64,000 nt of DNA from Phaeobacter italicus (GCF_001258055.1 NZ_CVRM01000037.1:85243-149242); one strand, 5' to 3'. Shown: positions 36,186-48,595, numbered from the stretch's first letter. Numbers and translations are program-made. The notes: a model not told the origin generated them from the letters alone.

Positions 36186-37118
36186 ATGCGCATTATCCGT
36201 GACTTCCAGTTCGTCGACCCGCAGGACCGTGGTGCTTCTGCCGCCATCGGCAACTTTGATGGTGTCCACCGCGGCCATCAATCCGTGATCGACCTTGCCC
36301 GCAACGCGGTGCCAGATGCCCCGCTGGGCGTGATGACATTTGAACCCCACCCGCGTGAGTTCTTTGCCCCCGACGCCCCGGCATTTCGACTGATGTCCGC
36401 AGAGGCCCGCGCCTCTCGGCTGGAAAAGCTGGGCGTGGAGCGACTGTATCAGTTGAACTTCAATGCCGCGCTGTCCGGCCTTTCGCCAGAGGGCTTTGCC
36501 CGCAAGGTCATCGCTGACGGCCTGGGCCTGCGCCATGTGGTGGTGGGATCGGATTTTTGCTTTGGCAAGGGCCGTGCAGGGACCGCAGAAGACCTGCAGC
36601 GTTTTGGTGCCGAGATGGGGTTTGGCGTGACCATTGCGCCGTTGATGGAATATTCCGAGGACACGGTCTCTTCTACCGCGATCCGCCGAGCCCTGAGCGA
36701 CGGCCGCCCGCGCGATGCGGCGAATATGCTCGGCCATTGGCATCGCATCGAAGGCGAAGTAATCGGAGGAGAGCAACGCGGCCGCGAGTTGGGCTATCCG
36801 ACGGCAAACATGTCCATCGATGGACTGCACCAGCCTGCCTTTGGCGTCTATGCCGTGCTTGTTGATGTTCTGGATGGCCCCAACAAGGGCAGTTATCACG
36901 GCGCAGCCTCCGTCGGAGTGCGGCCCATGTTTGATGGCAGCCACCCGAATATCGAGACCTTTCTCTTTGACTTCACCGGCAACCTTTACGGGGCGACACT
37001 CTCTGTCGGACTGGTCGAGTACCTGCGCCCTGAAATGACGTTTGACGGGCTCGATGGTTTGCTCGCCCAGATGGAGGCCGACTGCGAGAAGGCCCGCAAT
37101 ATCCTGAGCGCGCTATGA
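36186..37118 (+). CDS. ribF: Bifunctional riboflavin kinase/FAD synthetase
   Basis: It converts riboflavin to FMN and then FAD. The 310-residue protein has an N-terminal adenylyltransferase domain (AAIGNFDGVHRGHQSVID with the nucleotide-binding HxGH-like step, GSDFCFGKGRAGTAEDL, SSTAIRRALSDGRP) and a C-terminal kinase domain (RGRELGYPTANMSIDG, YHGAASVGVRPMFDG). It is followed by coupled ycgN-like and threonine aldolase genes, starting with an ATGA overlap. Confidence 0.96.
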   Translation: MRIIRDFQFVDPQDRGASAAIGNFDGVHRGHQSVIDLARNAVPDAPLGVMTFEPHPREFFAPDAPAFRLMSAEARASRLEKLGVERLYQLNFNAALSGLSPEGFARKVIADGLGLRHVVVGSDFCFGKGRAGTAEDLQRFGAEMGFGVTIAPLMEYSEDTVSSTAIRRALSDGRPRDAANMLGHWHRIEGEVIGGEQRGRELGYPTANMSIDGLHQPAFGVYAVLVDVLDGPNKGSYHGAASVGVRPMFDGSHPNIETFLFDFTGNLYGATLSVGLVEYLRPEMTFDGLDGLLAQMEADCEKARNILSAL

Positions 37119-37585
37119 GCGAAGGCATTGATCGCAAGGGGCTCGCCAAGCGGTTCTGGGAAAAGAAACCGCTCAGCCAGCTGAATGACAAAGAGTGGGA
37201 AGCGCTCTGTGATGGCTGCGGCAAATGCTGCCTGAACAAACTGGAAGATGAAGACACAGGCGAAGTCGCGCTGACGCGTGTGGCCTGTCGGCTGCTGGAC
37301 GATGCGACTTGCCGCTGTGTCCACTATGAGATCCGGCATCAATTCGTGCCTGAATGCATCGTCCTGAAACCAGACAATCTCGACACCCACGCCTATTGGA
37401 TGCCGCAGACCTGCGCGTATCGCCTGCTGTGGGAAGGCAAGCCGCTACCACAATGGCACCCCCTGCTGACGGGCAATCCTGAAACGGTTCATGATGCTGG
37501 CGTCTCGGTGCGCGGCTGGACAGTGTCCGAATTTGAAACCCCGGAAGAAGACTGGGAAGACCACATTATCGAGGAGCCGATTTAA
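37115..37585 (+). CDS. YcgN/UPF0260 cysteine-cluster protein
   Basis: This 156-residue protein belongs to the CxxCxxCC-type family. It has LCDGCGKCCLNKLED, ACRLLDDATCRCVHYEIR, VPECIVLKPDN and QTCAYRLLWEGKPLPQWHPL. The ordered cysteines suggest a zinc or iron-sulfur site, but the role is unknown. It overlaps ribF by four bases and the next gene by one (TAATG), so it is tightly coupled to flavin synthesis and threonine aldolase. Confidence 0.92.
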   Translation: MSEGIDRKGLAKRFWEKKPLSQLNDKEWEALCDGCGKCCLNKLEDEDTGEVALTRVACRLLDDATCRCVHYEIRHQFVPECIVLKPDNLDTHAYWMPQTCAYRLLWEGKPLPQWHPLLTGNPETVHDAGVSVRGWTVSEFETPEEDWEDHIIEEPI

Positions 37586-38619
37586 TGCATTTTGCCTCAG
37601 ACAACTCCGGCCCGGCCAGCCCCGAAATCCTGGCCGCCCTTGGCGCTGCCAACAGTGGCTACGCGATGGGCTATGGCGCCGATGATGAAATGGCCCAGGT
37701 CACCGCCCGTATCCGTGATATCTTTGAGGCGCCCGAGGCCGCAGTCTATCTCGTTGCAACCGGAACGGCGGCCAATGTGCTTGCCCTGTCGACCCTGACC
37801 CAGCCCTGGCAGACCATCTTTTGCACCGGCCCTGCACACATCAATATGGATGAGTGCAATGCACCGGAATTCTATGCCGGGGGCGCCAAGCTCACGCTGG
37901 TCACCAAGGAAGACAAGATGACACCTGCGTCGCTGCGCGCGGCAATCGAAGGGGAAGAGACCCGTGGCGTTCACGGCCCCCAGCGAGGGCCTGTGTCGAT
38001 CACTCAGGTCACTGAGTTCGGTACGGTCTACTCTCAGGAAGAGCTGCGCGCGCTGTGTGACGTCGCAAAATCCTATGGTTTGCCAGTTCATCTTGATGGT
38101 GCACGCTTTGCAAATGCCTTGGTTTCCCTTGGCTGCACACCGGCAGAGATGACCTGGAAAGCAGGCGTGGATGCCGTGTCTTTTGGCGGCACCAAAAACG
38201 GCTGTATGGGTGTGGAGGCCGTGATCTTCTTTGATCCGAGCAAGGCGCAGGAATTTGAATACCGCCGCAAGCGTGGCGCGCATTTGTTCTCTAAACATCG
38301 CTACCTGTCGGCGCAGATGCTGGCCTATCTGACGGATGATCTCTGGCTGAGGAACGCTCGCACCGCCAACACGAAAGCGGCCCGTCTCGCCGAGGGGCTG
38401 CGCGCGGCGGGGGCTGACTTCAGTCATGACCCCCAGGCCAACATGATCTTTGCCGCTCTTCCCCGCGCGACCCATCAGAGACTGTTTGATGCGGGCGCCG
38501 TCTATCACCTTTGGGATGGTGATCTTGACGGCCCTGCGGATGAAACTGTCACCGCGCGGTTTGTTTGTGACTGGTCGATTGGTGACGATCAGATTGAGGG
38601 TTTTCTCAACCTTCTCTGA
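37585..38619 (+). CDS. ltaE: Low-specificity L-threonine aldolase
   Basis: This 344-residue PLP enzyme of fold type I cleaves threonine/allo-threonine to glycine and acetaldehyde, or acts on related beta-hydroxy amino acids. The PLP lysine is K204 in VSFGGTKNGCMG and the PLP-nitrogen acid is D171 in PVHLDGARFANALV; the N-terminal SDNSGPASPEIL is typical. It is the last gene of the ribF-ycgN-ltaE unit and ends before a strong bidirectional terminator. Confidence 0.93.
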   Translation: MHFASDNSGPASPEILAALGAANSGYAMGYGADDEMAQVTARIRDIFEAPEAAVYLVATGTAANVLALSTLTQPWQTIFCTGPAHINMDECNAPEFYAGGAKLTLVTKEDKMTPASLRAAIEGEETRGVHGPQRGPVSITQVTEFGTVYSQEELRALCDVAKSYGLPVHLDGARFANALVSLGCTPAEMTWKAGVDAVSFGGTKNGCMGVEAVIFFDPSKAQEFEYRRKRGAHLFSKHRYLSAQMLAYLTDDLWLRNARTANTKAARLAEGLRAAGADFSHDPQANMIFAALPRATHQRLFDAGAVYHLWDGDLDGPADETVTARFVCDWSIGDDQIEGFLNLL

Positions 38620-38643
38620 GCCTTCAGATCACCGTTCAGGCGC

Positions 38644-38678
38644 AAAAGCGACGCAGCCCGGCTGCGTCGCTTTTTTCT
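38644..38678. terminator. Bidirectional terminator between ltaE and hydrolase
   Basis: A perfect 10-bp stem GCGACGCAGC (38648-38657) with GCTGCGTCGC (38661-38670) has four A before and six T after. Confidence 0.93.
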
Positions 38679-38685
38679 TTTCGGA

Positions 38686-39513
38686 TCAGTTCCAGAATGC
38701 GCGCAGCAGATCCGCAACGTCCGGTGCATGGGTAATCGGCACCATATGCCCCGCCCCCGCAATCCTGTGGAAGGTCACATCACCAATCCGTGAGCTAAGC
38801 GCTTTGCTCACGACATACATGATTGGCTGCGTCTCGCTCCCGTCAATCACCATTACCGGCATCTGGAGTTTCTCCAACTGGCCTTCGGCCACCAGACCGG
38901 CCTCGTCATCATAGACCTGACTGTCGCACGCCATGACGCCCGGAAAACTGCGCATCATGGCCGCCCGGCTCTGTTCAGGAAGATCAGCCCATTTCGGATG
39001 GCCCGTTCCCCAGGCGCGGTTAAACAGACGTGTTGCCTGCTCCAAATCGCCAGCGGCAAAGGTCGAGCGCACTTCAAGATGAGCCTCGCGCATCACCTCC
39101 AGCGCCGCCGGGTCGTCCATGCCAGCAGAGGCGAACAATACCGGCTCGATCATGGTGAGGCTGCGTACCAACTCAGGGCGCGCCTGTGCCATTGCGAGCG
39201 CGACAGTCGCGCCGAATGAATGCCCGACAAGGTCGATTGGTCCGCTGTCTGCAAGGCCCATCGCGTCAATCAATGCCAAGCCCGCGTCCCGGTTGCGCAA
39301 CTGCAGGATGCCCTCACCATCCCAGTCAGGGCTGCGCCCGTGAGACAAGAGATCAAAGCCATGCAATGTCGCCTCACTCTCCAGTTCTGCGCCTAGCGCC
39401 CGCCAAGCACCGGAATGCGCAAGCGAACAATGAACCGCAAGCACCGGACGCGCCCCTGAGCCGAAGCTGCGGGCAAAAACCCCCTGGGGTAGATTGCCAA
39501 TGATTTCATTCAC
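38686..39513 (-). CDS. Alpha/beta hydrolase
   Basis: This cytosolic hydrolase has 275 residues. It has the oxyanion HCSLAHSGAWRALGAEL, the nucleophile elbow DLVGHSFGATVALAMA, a mobile cap and the catalytic His in IAGAGHMVPITHAPDV. The start is uncertain: GTG 39513 has AGAGG about 10 bases upstream and removes eight unconserved residues; a TTG at 39537 is the alternative. Substrate unknown. It is a single gene convergent with ltaE. Confidence 0.85.
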   Translation of the reverse strand: MNEIIGNLPQGVFARSFGSGARPVLAVHCSLAHSGAWRALGAELESEATLHGFDLLSHGRSPDWDGEGILQLRNRDAGLALIDAMGLADSGPIDLVGHSFGATVALAMAQARPELVRSLTMIEPVLFASAGMDDPAALEVMREAHLEVRSTFAAGDLEQATRLFNRAWGTGHPKWADLPEQSRAAMMRSFPGVMACDSQVYDDEAGLVAEGQLEKLQMPVMVIDGSETQPIMYVVSKALSSRIGDVTFHRIAGAGHMVPITHAPDVADLLRAFWN

Positions 39514-39701
39514 CAAGAAAGACCTCTCGATTGCCAAATGCCTGCATCAGATATGCAAGCACTTGTAATTTGTCGTTTTGTGAACGCAACAGCAGGGCAG
39601 ATCTTCCGCTTTAATTCTATGCGCGACGTTACGTGCATGTTAAGCGGAGGCCACCATCACGAATCTGTCACACTGCCATTGCTGCCTGGGGATAACAGCC
39701 A

Positions 39702-40721
39702 ATGCCGACCTTGAACGAACCCAAGCTGATCGCTGGGAACGCCAACCTTCCGCTCGCCCAATCCATTACGCGCCGCATGTCCATGCACCGGGGCGTCGAT
39801 CAAGGGCTGGTAGATGCCCGCGTCGAACGCTTCAACGACGGCGAGATTTTCGTAGAAGTCTATGAAAACGTCCGTGGCGAAGACATGTTCATCATTCAGC
39901 CGACTTCGAACCCGGCCAATGACAACCTGATGGAGCTGCTGATCATCGCCGATGCCCTGCGTCGCTCCTCGGCCCAACGTATCACCGCTGTGATCCCCTA
40001 CTTCGGCTACGCCCGCCAGGACCGCCGCACAAAAGCACGGACACCGATCTCGGCAAAGCTGGTCGCCAACATGCTGACCGGCGCCGGCATTGAGCGGATC
40101 CTGACGATGGATCTGCACGCCGCTCAGATCCAGGGGTTCTTCGACATTCCCGTCGACAACCTCTACGCCTCGCCGATCTTTGCGCTGGATGTGAAAAACC
40201 AGTTCAAGGATAGCCTCAGCGATATCATGGTGGTCTCGCCTGACGTCGGCGGCGTGGCCCGTGCCCGCGAATTGGCAAAACGCATCAATGCGCCTCTCTC
40301 CATCGTGGACAAGCGCCGCGAAAAGCCCGGTGAAGTTGCCGAGATGACCGTGATTGGTGACGTGACCGACAAGATCTGCCTGATCGTTGACGACATGTGC
40401 GACACCGCCGGCACGCTTTGCAAGGCGGCACAGGTGCTGTTGGATAATGGCGCACGTGAAGTCCACGCCTACATCACACACGGCGTCATGAGCGGCCCAG
40501 CGGTTGAGCGTGTCACGAATTCTGTCATGAAATCGCTGGTTCTCACCGATACCATTCAGCCGACCGAAGCCGTTCTTGCCGCGCCGAATATCCGCATTTT
40601 GCCAACAGCCCCCCTGTTCACGCAGGCGATCCTGAACATTTGGCACGGCACATCTGTGTCCTCGCTGTTTGAAGACAAGACCCTGCTGCCGATCTACGAG
40701 TCGCTCACCCACGGCGGTTAA
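39702..40721 (+). CDS. prs: Ribose-phosphate pyrophosphokinase (PRPP synthase)
   Basis: It makes PRPP for nucleotide, histidine and NAD synthesis. The 339 residues are slightly longer than usual because of a 10-20 residue N-terminal extension. Motifs are [20 protein letters not shown], the flexible loop [20 protein letters not shown] and the PRPP loop [18 protein letters not shown]. It is a single gene followed by a terminator. Confidence 0.97.
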   Translation: MPTLNEPKLIAGNANLPLAQSITRRMSMHRGVDQGLVDARVERFNDGEIFVEVYENVRGEDMFIIQPTSNPANDNLMELLIIADALRRSSAQRITAVIPYFGYARQDRRTKARTPISAKLVANMLTGAGIERILTMDLHAAQIQGFFDIPVDNLYASPIFALDVKNQFKDSLSDIMVVSPDVGGVARARELAKRINAPLSIVDKRREKPGEVAEMTVIGDVTDKICLIVDDMCDTAGTLCKAAQVLLDNGAREVHAYITHGVMSGPAVERVTNSVMKSLVLTDTIQPTEAVLAAPNIRILPTAPLFTQAILNIWHGTSVSSLFEDKTLLPIYESLTHGG

Positions 40722-40768
40722 GCCTACGCGATACGCAAGACATCGATGCGTACCGATTGCCTTTCAAA

Positions 40769-40795
40769 CCCTCGCGCACGGCGCGGGGGTTTTTC
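40769..40795 (+). terminator. Intrinsic terminator after prs
   Basis: Stem CCCTCGCGC (40769-40777) with GCGCGGGGG (40781-40789), one T-G pair, is followed by five T. Confidence 0.85.
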
Positions 40796-40872
40796 TTTGC
40801 GATCTTGTCCTGCGATGGACAGACGCGCGCGCACTCCCCTAGGTTAAGCACAAGCAGCCGAAGGAGTCAGAG

Positions 40873-41253
40873 ATGGCAGAGCATTACGACGCAGCCTGCC
40901 TGTGCGGAGCCATTCACCTCCGCGCAGAGGGCAGCCCGCTTCGGGTGGGAATATGTCACTGCAGAGACTGTCGTCGCCATCACGGGGCGCTGTTTTTTGC
41001 CGCCGCGATCTTTCCTGCATCAGCCGTCCGCGTGAGCGGTGCGTCCCGTCACTACAACGGGCGCCATTTCTGCCCCACCTGTGGGTCTTCTGTCTTTGCC
41101 GAAACCGGGGAAGAGATTGAAATCCATCTGGGCTCAATGGCCAACTCCGACGGGCTCAGGCCGGAATATGAGCTGTGGTGCAGGAGCCGGGAAGACTGGT
41201 TGCCGCCCTTTTCCAGGACCACCTGCTACCCAAAGGACCGTCAGGACCCTTAG
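40873..41253 (+). CDS. GFA-family (Mss4-fold) zinc protein
   Basis: This 126-residue protein of the glutathione-dependent formaldehyde-activating enzyme fold has CLCGAIHLRAEG, CHCRDCRRHHGALFF and FCPTCGSSVFAE, giving the CxC, CxxC and CxxC zinc ligands. The family name derives from one member; most members have unknown substrates. Its stop overlaps by four bases (41250-41253) the stop of the leftward lectin gene. Confidence 0.9.
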   Translation: MAEHYDAACLCGAIHLRAEGSPLRVGICHCRDCRRHHGALFFAAAIFPASAVRVSGASRHYNGRHFCPTCGSSVFAETGEEIEIHLGSMANSDGLRPEYELWCRSREDWLPPFSRTTCYPKDRQDP

Positions 41254-41600
41254 GACACATCCCAGTCATCTCCGAAGGGGAGATTGCCAATCGCCATCCA
41301 CGCCGCACGGATGCGGGCGACACGGGTGTCGTTCCAGGTCCGGAAGACAATGTCGAAACCATCGACCGTGATGTCTTCGGCCACCAGTTCGCTGCGAAAC
41401 GCCGTACCAGCCGCCATGTCGACCAGAGAGGTCGAGATATGCACAACAGGTGGCGCACTGAAGCTTTCGCCAAAGCGGACATGACGCCGACGCTCACGCG
41501 GGCCATCACCGGCCCACATGGCACCGCCCTCTTCGAACTCGGAGAAAATCTCAATGTCGCCCTGATCCACCCCGATCCGGGGGCTGTCTATCCGCTGCAT
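41250..41600 (-). CDS. H-type lectin domain protein
   Basis: This 116-residue protein fits the H-type lectin/discoidin-like module: RRRHVRFGESFSAPPVVHIS, then TVDGFDIVFRTWNDTRVARI and AAWMAIGNL, the repeated aromatic and Arg pattern of these sugar-binding hexamers. There is no signal peptide, so it is cytosolic or exported otherwise. The ATG at 41598-41600 is chosen; upstream frame contains the atp terminator. It sits 120 bases behind atpC on the same strand. Function is unknown; carbohydrate binding is inferred from the fold. Confidence 0.72.
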   Translation of the reverse strand: MQRIDSPRIGVDQGDIEIFSEFEEGGAMWAGDGPRERRRHVRFGESFSAPPVVHISTSLVDMAAGTAFRSELVAEDITVDGFDIVFRTWNDTRVARIRAAWMAIGNLPFGDDWDVS

Positions 41601-41663
41601 GCGCTTTACGACCGATGGCCGCCCTTTTCTGGTTCGGGTCTGACCCCGATCAACCACAGGATG

Positions 41664-41698
41664 CCAAAAAACAAAACCGGCCCGCAAGGGGCCGGTTT
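41664..41698 (-). terminator. Terminator of the atp operon
   Basis: Stem AAACCGGCCC (41674-41683) with GGGCCGGTTT (41689-41698), 5-base loop; on the minus strand a T run follows (complement of 41664-41670). Confidence 0.88.
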
Positions 41699-41722
41699 CA
41701 AAAGCAGTAGAGACCGTCTGGA

Positions 41723-42136
41723 TCAGAGGCTCATATGGGTGCCAAGGGCTTCCATATCAGCGAGCAGCTTGGCGGCATCTTCCACCAGGCCATGCGGTTG
41801 ATCGGTTTCCTGCACGGTTTTGTAGGTCGTGCGGGCTTCCTCGATCAGCTCGTCCAGATGAGCACGTGTCATCTGATCCATCGGGATTGCCTTCTCAGCA
41901 AGGACAGACAGACCGTCAGCGCCGATTTCAGCAAACCCACCAGTCACCAGATACTCGGATGTGCCTTCGGGGCTCTCGACCCGCAGGACACCCGGGCGCA
42001 GCGTGGTGATGGTCGGCGCATGGTTGGCCATTGCCGTCATGTCGCCTTCCGCGCCGGGGATCATTACCGCCGTCACCGGGAGCGACGCCAAGCGGCGCTC
42101 CGGGCTAACGAGGTCGAATTGCATCGTATCAGCCAT
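41723..42136 (-). CDS. atpC: ATP synthase F1 subunit epsilon
   Basis: This 137-residue part of the rotor stalk regulates ATP hydrolysis. [20 protein letters not shown] and [20 protein letters not shown] are the beta-sandwich N-terminal domain; [20 protein letters not shown] begins the C-terminal helices. It is last in atpHAGDC, followed by the operon terminator. Confidence 0.95.
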   Translation of the reverse strand: MADTMQFDLVSPERRLASLPVTAVMIPGAEGDMTAMANHAPTITTLRPGVLRVESPEGTSEYLVTGGFAEIGADGLSVLAEKAIPMDQMTRAHLDELIEEARTTYKTVQETDQPHGLVEDAAKLLADMEALGTHMSL

Positions 42137-42147
42137 CAGGGCCCTCC

Positions 42148-44474
<2,327 letters not shown>

Positions 44475-44488
44475 CGCCTCGTCCCCCC

Positions 44489-46027
44489 TTAAGCGAAGTC
44501 AGCGGCGAACGCGTCCAGAGCTGCTTTGATCTTGTCGGCGGCATCGCCTTTGATCTTCGGATCTTCGTTGGTGATCCAATCCAGCAGGTCCTGGTGCTTG
44601 CCACGCAGGTGCGCCAGCAGGCCAGCTTCGTAGCGGCCAACGTCCTTAACGTCGACTTTGTCGAGGTAGCCGTTGGTGCCCGCAAAGATCACGCAAACGA
44701 TTTCAGCGTTGGTCAGCGGTGCGTACTGCGGCTGTTTCATCAGCTCGGTCAGACGTGCGCCACGGTTCAGCAGCTGCTGGGTTGCGGCGTCAAGGTCGGA
44801 GCCGAACTGAGCAAAGGCAGCCATTTCGCGGTACTGAGCGAGTTCCAGCTTAACCGGACCAGCAACGGATTTCATTGCGTTGGTCTGAGCCGAGGAGCCC
44901 ACACGCGAAACCGACAGACCGGTGTTCACAGCAGGACGGATACCTTGGTAGAACAGTTCGGTTTCCAGGAAGATCTGACCGTCGGTGATCGAGATCACGT
45001 TGGTCGGAATAAACGCGGAAACGTCGCCGCCCTGGGTTTCGATAACCGGCAGAGCAGTCAGGGAGCCCGCGCCGAACTCTTCGTTCAGTTTCGCGGAACG
45101 CTCCAGCAGACGGGAGTGCAGGTAGAAAACGTCACCAGGATACGCTTCGCGGCCCGGCGGACGACGCAGCAGCAGGGACATCTGACGGTAAGCAACAGCC
45201 TGCTTGGACAGGTCATCATAGATGATCAGGGCGTGTTTGCCGCTGTCGCGGAAGTACTCGGCCATTGCGGTCGCGGCATAAGGCGCCAGGAACTGCAGCG
45301 GTGCAGGCTCGGATGCGGTTGCTGCAACAACGATGGAGTATTCCATCGCGCCGGTTTCTTCCAGCTTCTTCACCAGCTGCGCCACGGTCGAACGTTTCTG
45401 ACCAACAGCAACGTAAACGCAGTACAGTTTCTTGGAGTCGTCGTCGCCAGCTGCGTCGTTGTAGACTTTCTGGTTCAGGATCGCGTCCAGAGCAACGGCA
45501 GTTTTACCGGTCTGACGGTCGCCAATGATCAGCTCTCGCTGGCCACGGCCGATCGGGATCATCGCGTCAACGGACTTCAGGCCGGTTGCCATCGGCTCGT
45601 GAACCGATTTACGCGGGATGATGCCCGGCGCCTTGACGTCTGCCACTTTACGCTCGGCAGCGTTGATCGGGCCTTTGCCGTCCAGCGGGTTGCCAAGACC
45701 GTCCACAACGCGACCCAGCAGCTCGGGGCCAGCGGGAACGTCCACGATCGAGTTGGTGCGCTTTACAGTGTCACCTTCTTTAATGTCGCGGTCGGAACCG
45801 AAGATAACAACACCAACGTTGTCGGCTTCCAGGTTCAGCGCCATACCCATGATGCCGCCGGGGAATTCAACCATTTCACCGGCCTGAACGTTGTCGAGGC
45901 CATAGACGCGGGCAATACCGTCACCAACGGACAGCACGCGGCCAATTTCTGCCACCTCGGCTTCTTGACCAAAATTCTTGATCTGGTCTTTCAGGATCGC
46001 AGAAATCTCTGCTGCTTGGATACCCAT
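44489..46027 (-). CDS. atpA: ATP synthase F1 subunit alpha
   Basis: This 512-residue non-catalytic nucleotide-binding subunit has the P-loop [20 protein letters not shown] and the arginine-finger segment [33 protein letters not shown] precedes the P-loop. Its ATG directly follows the atpH stop with no spacer, implying coupled translation. Confidence 0.98.
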   Translation of the reverse strand: MGIQAAEISAILKDQIKNFGQEAEVAEIGRVLSVGDGIARVYGLDNVQAGEMVEFPGGIMGMALNLEADNVGVVIFGSDRDIKEGDTVKRTNSIVDVPAGPELLGRVVDGLGNPLDGKGPINAAERKVADVKAPGIIPRKSVHEPMATGLKSVDAMIPIGRGQRELIIGDRQTGKTAVALDAILNQKVYNDAAGDDDSKKLYCVYVAVGQKRSTVAQLVKKLEETGAMEYSIVVAATASEPAPLQFLAPYAATAMAEYFRDSGKHALIIYDDLSKQAVAYRQMSLLLRRPPGREAYPGDVFYLHSRLLERSAKLNEEFGAGSLTALPVIETQGGDVSAFIPTNVISITDGQIFLETELFYQGIRPAVNTGLSVSRVGSSAQTNAMKSVAGPVKLELAQYREMAAFAQFGSDLDAATQQLLNRGARLTELMKQPQYAPLTNAEIVCVIFAGTNGYLDKVDVKDVGRYEAGLLAHLRGKHQDLLDWITNEDPKIKGDAADKIKAALDAFAADFA

Positions 46028-46588
46028 TTATCCGACCTCTTTCATTGCGTTCTGTAGGGAGTTGAGCTTGGAGCGGATCGAGTTGTCGATCATCTTCGAG
46101 CCCACTTTAACGACAAGACCGCCAATGATGCTCTCATCGACGGTTGCATTGATAACGACCTTCTTGCCAGTGCGCTCTGCCAGGGTCTTGGCCAGCTTTT
46201 CGCTCTGGGTTTTGGTCAGCGCTTTTGCCGATGTGACATCGGCAGTGATCTCACCGCGGGTCTCTGCAAGGCGTGCGCGCAGCGCTTCGATCAGCGCGGG
46301 CAGCACGAACAGGCGACGCTTTTGCGCCATCAGAGCCAGGGAATTTGCCAGAACGGGTGCGACACCCATCTTGGCAGCAACGGCGCTGATTGCGGTCTCC
46401 TGCTCGTCACGCGACACCACAGGTGACGTGATCAGATCGCGGAGATCCTCGCTGTCCGCCAGCGCGGCGGACAGATCGTTGATGCTGGATTCAAGGCTAT
46501 CAAGCGCCTTGCTTTCTTCGGCGATCTCAAAGATCGCGGTGGCATAGCGCGCAGCAATGCCTGCGGAAATCGAAGCTGGTTCGGACAC
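46028..46588 (-). CDS. atpH: ATP synthase F1 subunit delta
   Basis: This 186-residue peripheral-stalk subunit links F1 to the b subunits. It has SISAGIAARYATAIFEIAEE, VVSRDEQETAISAVAAKMGV and VINATVDESIIGGLVVKVGS. The GTG at 46586-46588 is chosen, since GGAAGG lies about 7 bases before it; the earlier GTG at 46594 is too close to that site. It is the first gene of atpHAGDC; F0 genes are elsewhere, as usual in the group. Confidence 0.95.
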   Translation of the reverse strand: MSEPASISAGIAARYATAIFEIAEESKALDSLESSINDLSAALADSEDLRDLITSPVVSRDEQETAISAVAAKMGVAPVLANSLALMAQKRRLFVLPALIEALRARLAETRGEITADVTSAKALTKTQSEKLAKTLAERTGKKVVINATVDESIIGGLVVKVGSKMIDNSIRSKLNSLQNAMKEVG

Positions 46589-46652
46589 GTCCACCCTTCC
46601 GATATTGGCCCCGGTTGGCGACCGCTAAGTTGCGTCCGGGGGCGTGAGGTCT

Positions 46653-46670
46653 CCCCACAATTCGGTGGGG
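46653..46670 (-). promoter_or_regulatory. Hairpin in the atp operon leader
   Basis: CCCCAC (46653-46658) pairs with GTGGGG (46665-46670) around six bases, 65 bases before the atpH start, within the predicted leader. Confidence 0.4.
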
Positions 46671-46686
46671 CGTCAAAATCAGCGTG

Positions 46687-46715
46687 GATGTAGCAGAGGG
46701 ATGGCAACCTATCAA
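46687..46715 (-). promoter_or_regulatory. Candidate promoter of atpHAGDC
   Basis: On the minus strand TTGATA (46715-46710), a 17-base spacer and TACATC (46692-46687) give a moderate sigma-70 match about 100 bases before atpH. Confidence 0.4.
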
Positions 46716-47009
46716 CTGCCTTGAAAACCTACGTCGAAATCAAACAATTGTTTAATTTCAATGGTGTAGGCGATATTCCGCCGGGAACAGGCAGAACATG
46801 CGGCAAAAAAACCAACTTTAGGGGTCAATTTTGCGATTCCAAAACAGTGAAAAACGGCGCTGCGTGGCCAAAAAACCGCGAAACCGTCGAAAATGAGCGC
46901 CGAAAGCGCGGATTTGAGCAATCGGCGGGGAATCATGACCTGAGGGCACCCACAGACCAAACACCCCCTGCCAGTGGTCAAGTTTAAGAAGCTCGAATTC
47001 TGGCCTGGG

Positions 47010-47756
47010 TCAGGCCGGCTCAGGCATGGGGTTTGAAAGCCCTTCCAGCACCCGGATCGGATTTGGCGGCTTGAGGCGTGTCATCTCACCACGTTGAATG
47101 TGGGTCTGCTTGCTCACCTCGACCAAAAAGACACCACCCCCAAGCATCGCGGGCAAACGATCTCCCAAGCGTTCGAACAACGGCCCCGCCCGCAGCCAGA
47201 ACCGACGTTGGCTCGGCGGCAGGTAAAGCGCGCCCAAATGGCGTTCGATGGTGAACTGATGAAGCCGCAGCTGGTTCTCGACCTGGCTCAGTGTATAGGG
47301 CCGCCCAAAGCCAAACGGCGTATCATCCGACCGCGCCCACAGCCCGGAACGATTGGGCACGACAAAAACCGCCCGCCCGCCGGGGCCCAGAACGCGCCAA
47401 CACTCCTCCAGCAGATGTGACGGACGATCAGATGTCTCCAACCCGTGCAGCAGGACCAACCGATCCACATGGCCCGTCTCGATAGGCCAGGCCGTTTCCT
47501 CGCACAGGACAGAGACATTCGCCATTCCGGCAGGCCATTGCATCACCCCCTGCGGGCCCGGCATCAGCGCCATGACGCGGCGCGCATCCTTGAGATAGGG
47601 CCGCAGAAGCGGCGCAGCAAAGCCGAAGCCCGCGACGGTCTGCCCTGTGGCCTCCGGCCAAAGATCCCGCAAACGCCCCCGGATCGACGCCTGGGCAGCG
47701 CGCCCCAGCTTGCTACGGTAGTAAAAGTTCCTCAGATCCTGAACATCAAGATGCAT
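47010..47756 (-). CDS. Class I SAM-dependent methyltransferase
   Basis: This 248-residue protein has a UbiE/YcgJ-like fold. The motif I region is degraded ([20 protein letters not shown], lacking the usual GxGxG), followed by [39 protein letters not shown] and a C-terminal basic part. The substrate is unknown. It is transcribed divergently from gloB, a pairing often seen in this group. Confidence 0.82.
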   Translation of the reverse strand: MHLDVQDLRNFYYRSKLGRAAQASIRGRLRDLWPEATGQTVAGFGFAAPLLRPYLKDARRVMALMPGPQGVMQWPAGMANVSVLCEETAWPIETGHVDRLVLLHGLETSDRPSHLLEECWRVLGPGGRAVFVVPNRSGLWARSDDTPFGFGRPYTLSQVENQLRLHQFTIERHLGALYLPPSQRRFWLRAGPLFERLGDRLPAMLGGGVFLVEVSKQTHIQRGEMTRLKPPNPIRVLEGLSNPMPEPA

Positions 47757-47827
47757 TGCGGGCGTCCGTTGCTTGGGCCAATCTGAGGCCAGTCGCCGTC
47801 AGTTTACCCATCGAGAAGCGAATGACC

Positions 47828-48595
47828 ATGCCCCTTGAGATCATCACCCTGCCCTGCCTGTCAGACAACTATGCCTTTTTGCTGCACAATGACGACACCG
47901 GCCAGACGGCACTCGTCGACGCACCAGAGGAGGCAGCGATCAAAGCCGAGTTGGACAAGCGCGGCTGGGGGCTTGATCTGATCCTGCTCACACACCACCA
48001 CTGGGACCATGTCGATGGCGTCGATGCGCTGCGCGCCGCCTTTGGCGCAAAGGTTGTTGGAGCCAGCGCCGATGCGCATCGCCTCCCGGATCTGGATCTG
48101 TCCGTGAGCGAGGGAGACCGGTTTGACTGCCTTGGGGCTGAGGTGGAGGTCCTTGATGTGTCGGGCCATACCGTCGGGCACATCGCCTTTCACCTGCCCA
48201 GCGAAAAGGCCGTCTTTACCGCGGACAGTCTGATGGCGCTTGGCTGCGGCAGATTGTTCGAGGGCACCCCGGAACAGATGTGGGCCAGCCTGCAGAAACT
48301 GAAGGCCCTACCGAGCGAAACCACTGTCTATTCCGGGCACGAGTACACCCAGTCAAATGCCCGCTTTGCAATCACGATTGAGCCCGATAACAAGGCGCTT
48401 CGTCTGCGGGCAAACGCAATCGACAACGCGCGCGCCGAAGGTCGGCCCACCGTGCCCTCTACATTGCAGGAAGAAAAGGACACCAACCCGTTTCTGCGTG
48501 CGGATCTGGCAGAGGTGAAAAATGCGCTGGGAATGGCCCATGCGCAAGATGCGGAAGTCTTTGCCGAAATCCGCAGCAGAAAGGACAACTTCTGA
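47828..48595 (+). CDS. gloB: Hydroxyacylglutathione hydrolase (glyoxalase II)
   Basis: It splits S-lactoylglutathione to lactate and glutathione, the second step of methylglyoxal detoxification. The 255-residue metallo-beta-lactamase-fold enzyme has the metal motif LLTHHHWDHVDGVDALR, DVSGHTVGHIAFH, FTADSLMALGCGRLFEGTP and YSGHEYTQSNARFA. ATG 47828 is preferred by spacing from GAGAAG; ATG 47822 is also possible. Confidence 0.95.
   Translation: MPLEIITLPCLSDNYAFLLHNDDTGQTALVDAPEEAAIKAELDKRGWGLDLILLTHHHWDHVDGVDALRAAFGAKVVGASADAHRLPDLDLSVSEGDRFDCLGAEVEVLDVSGHTVGHIAFHLPSEKAVFTADSLMALGCGRLFEGTPEQMWASLQKLKALPSETTVYSGHEYTQSNARFAITIEPDNKALRLRANAIDNARAEGRPTVPSTLQEEKDTNPFLRADLAEVKNALGMAHAQDAEVFAEIRSRKDNF

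Larger units (their letters stand above)
46595..47009. other. Intergenic interval upstream of the atp operon
   Basis: About 415 bases between atpH and the leftward methyltransferase gene (which ends at 47010). It is less GC-rich than its surroundings, contains a perfect 12-bp palindrome AAACAATTGTTT (46742-46753), the candidate atp promoter and its leader hairpin. Open frames here show no ribosome-binding site or family likeness. No gene is supported. Confidence 0.55.
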
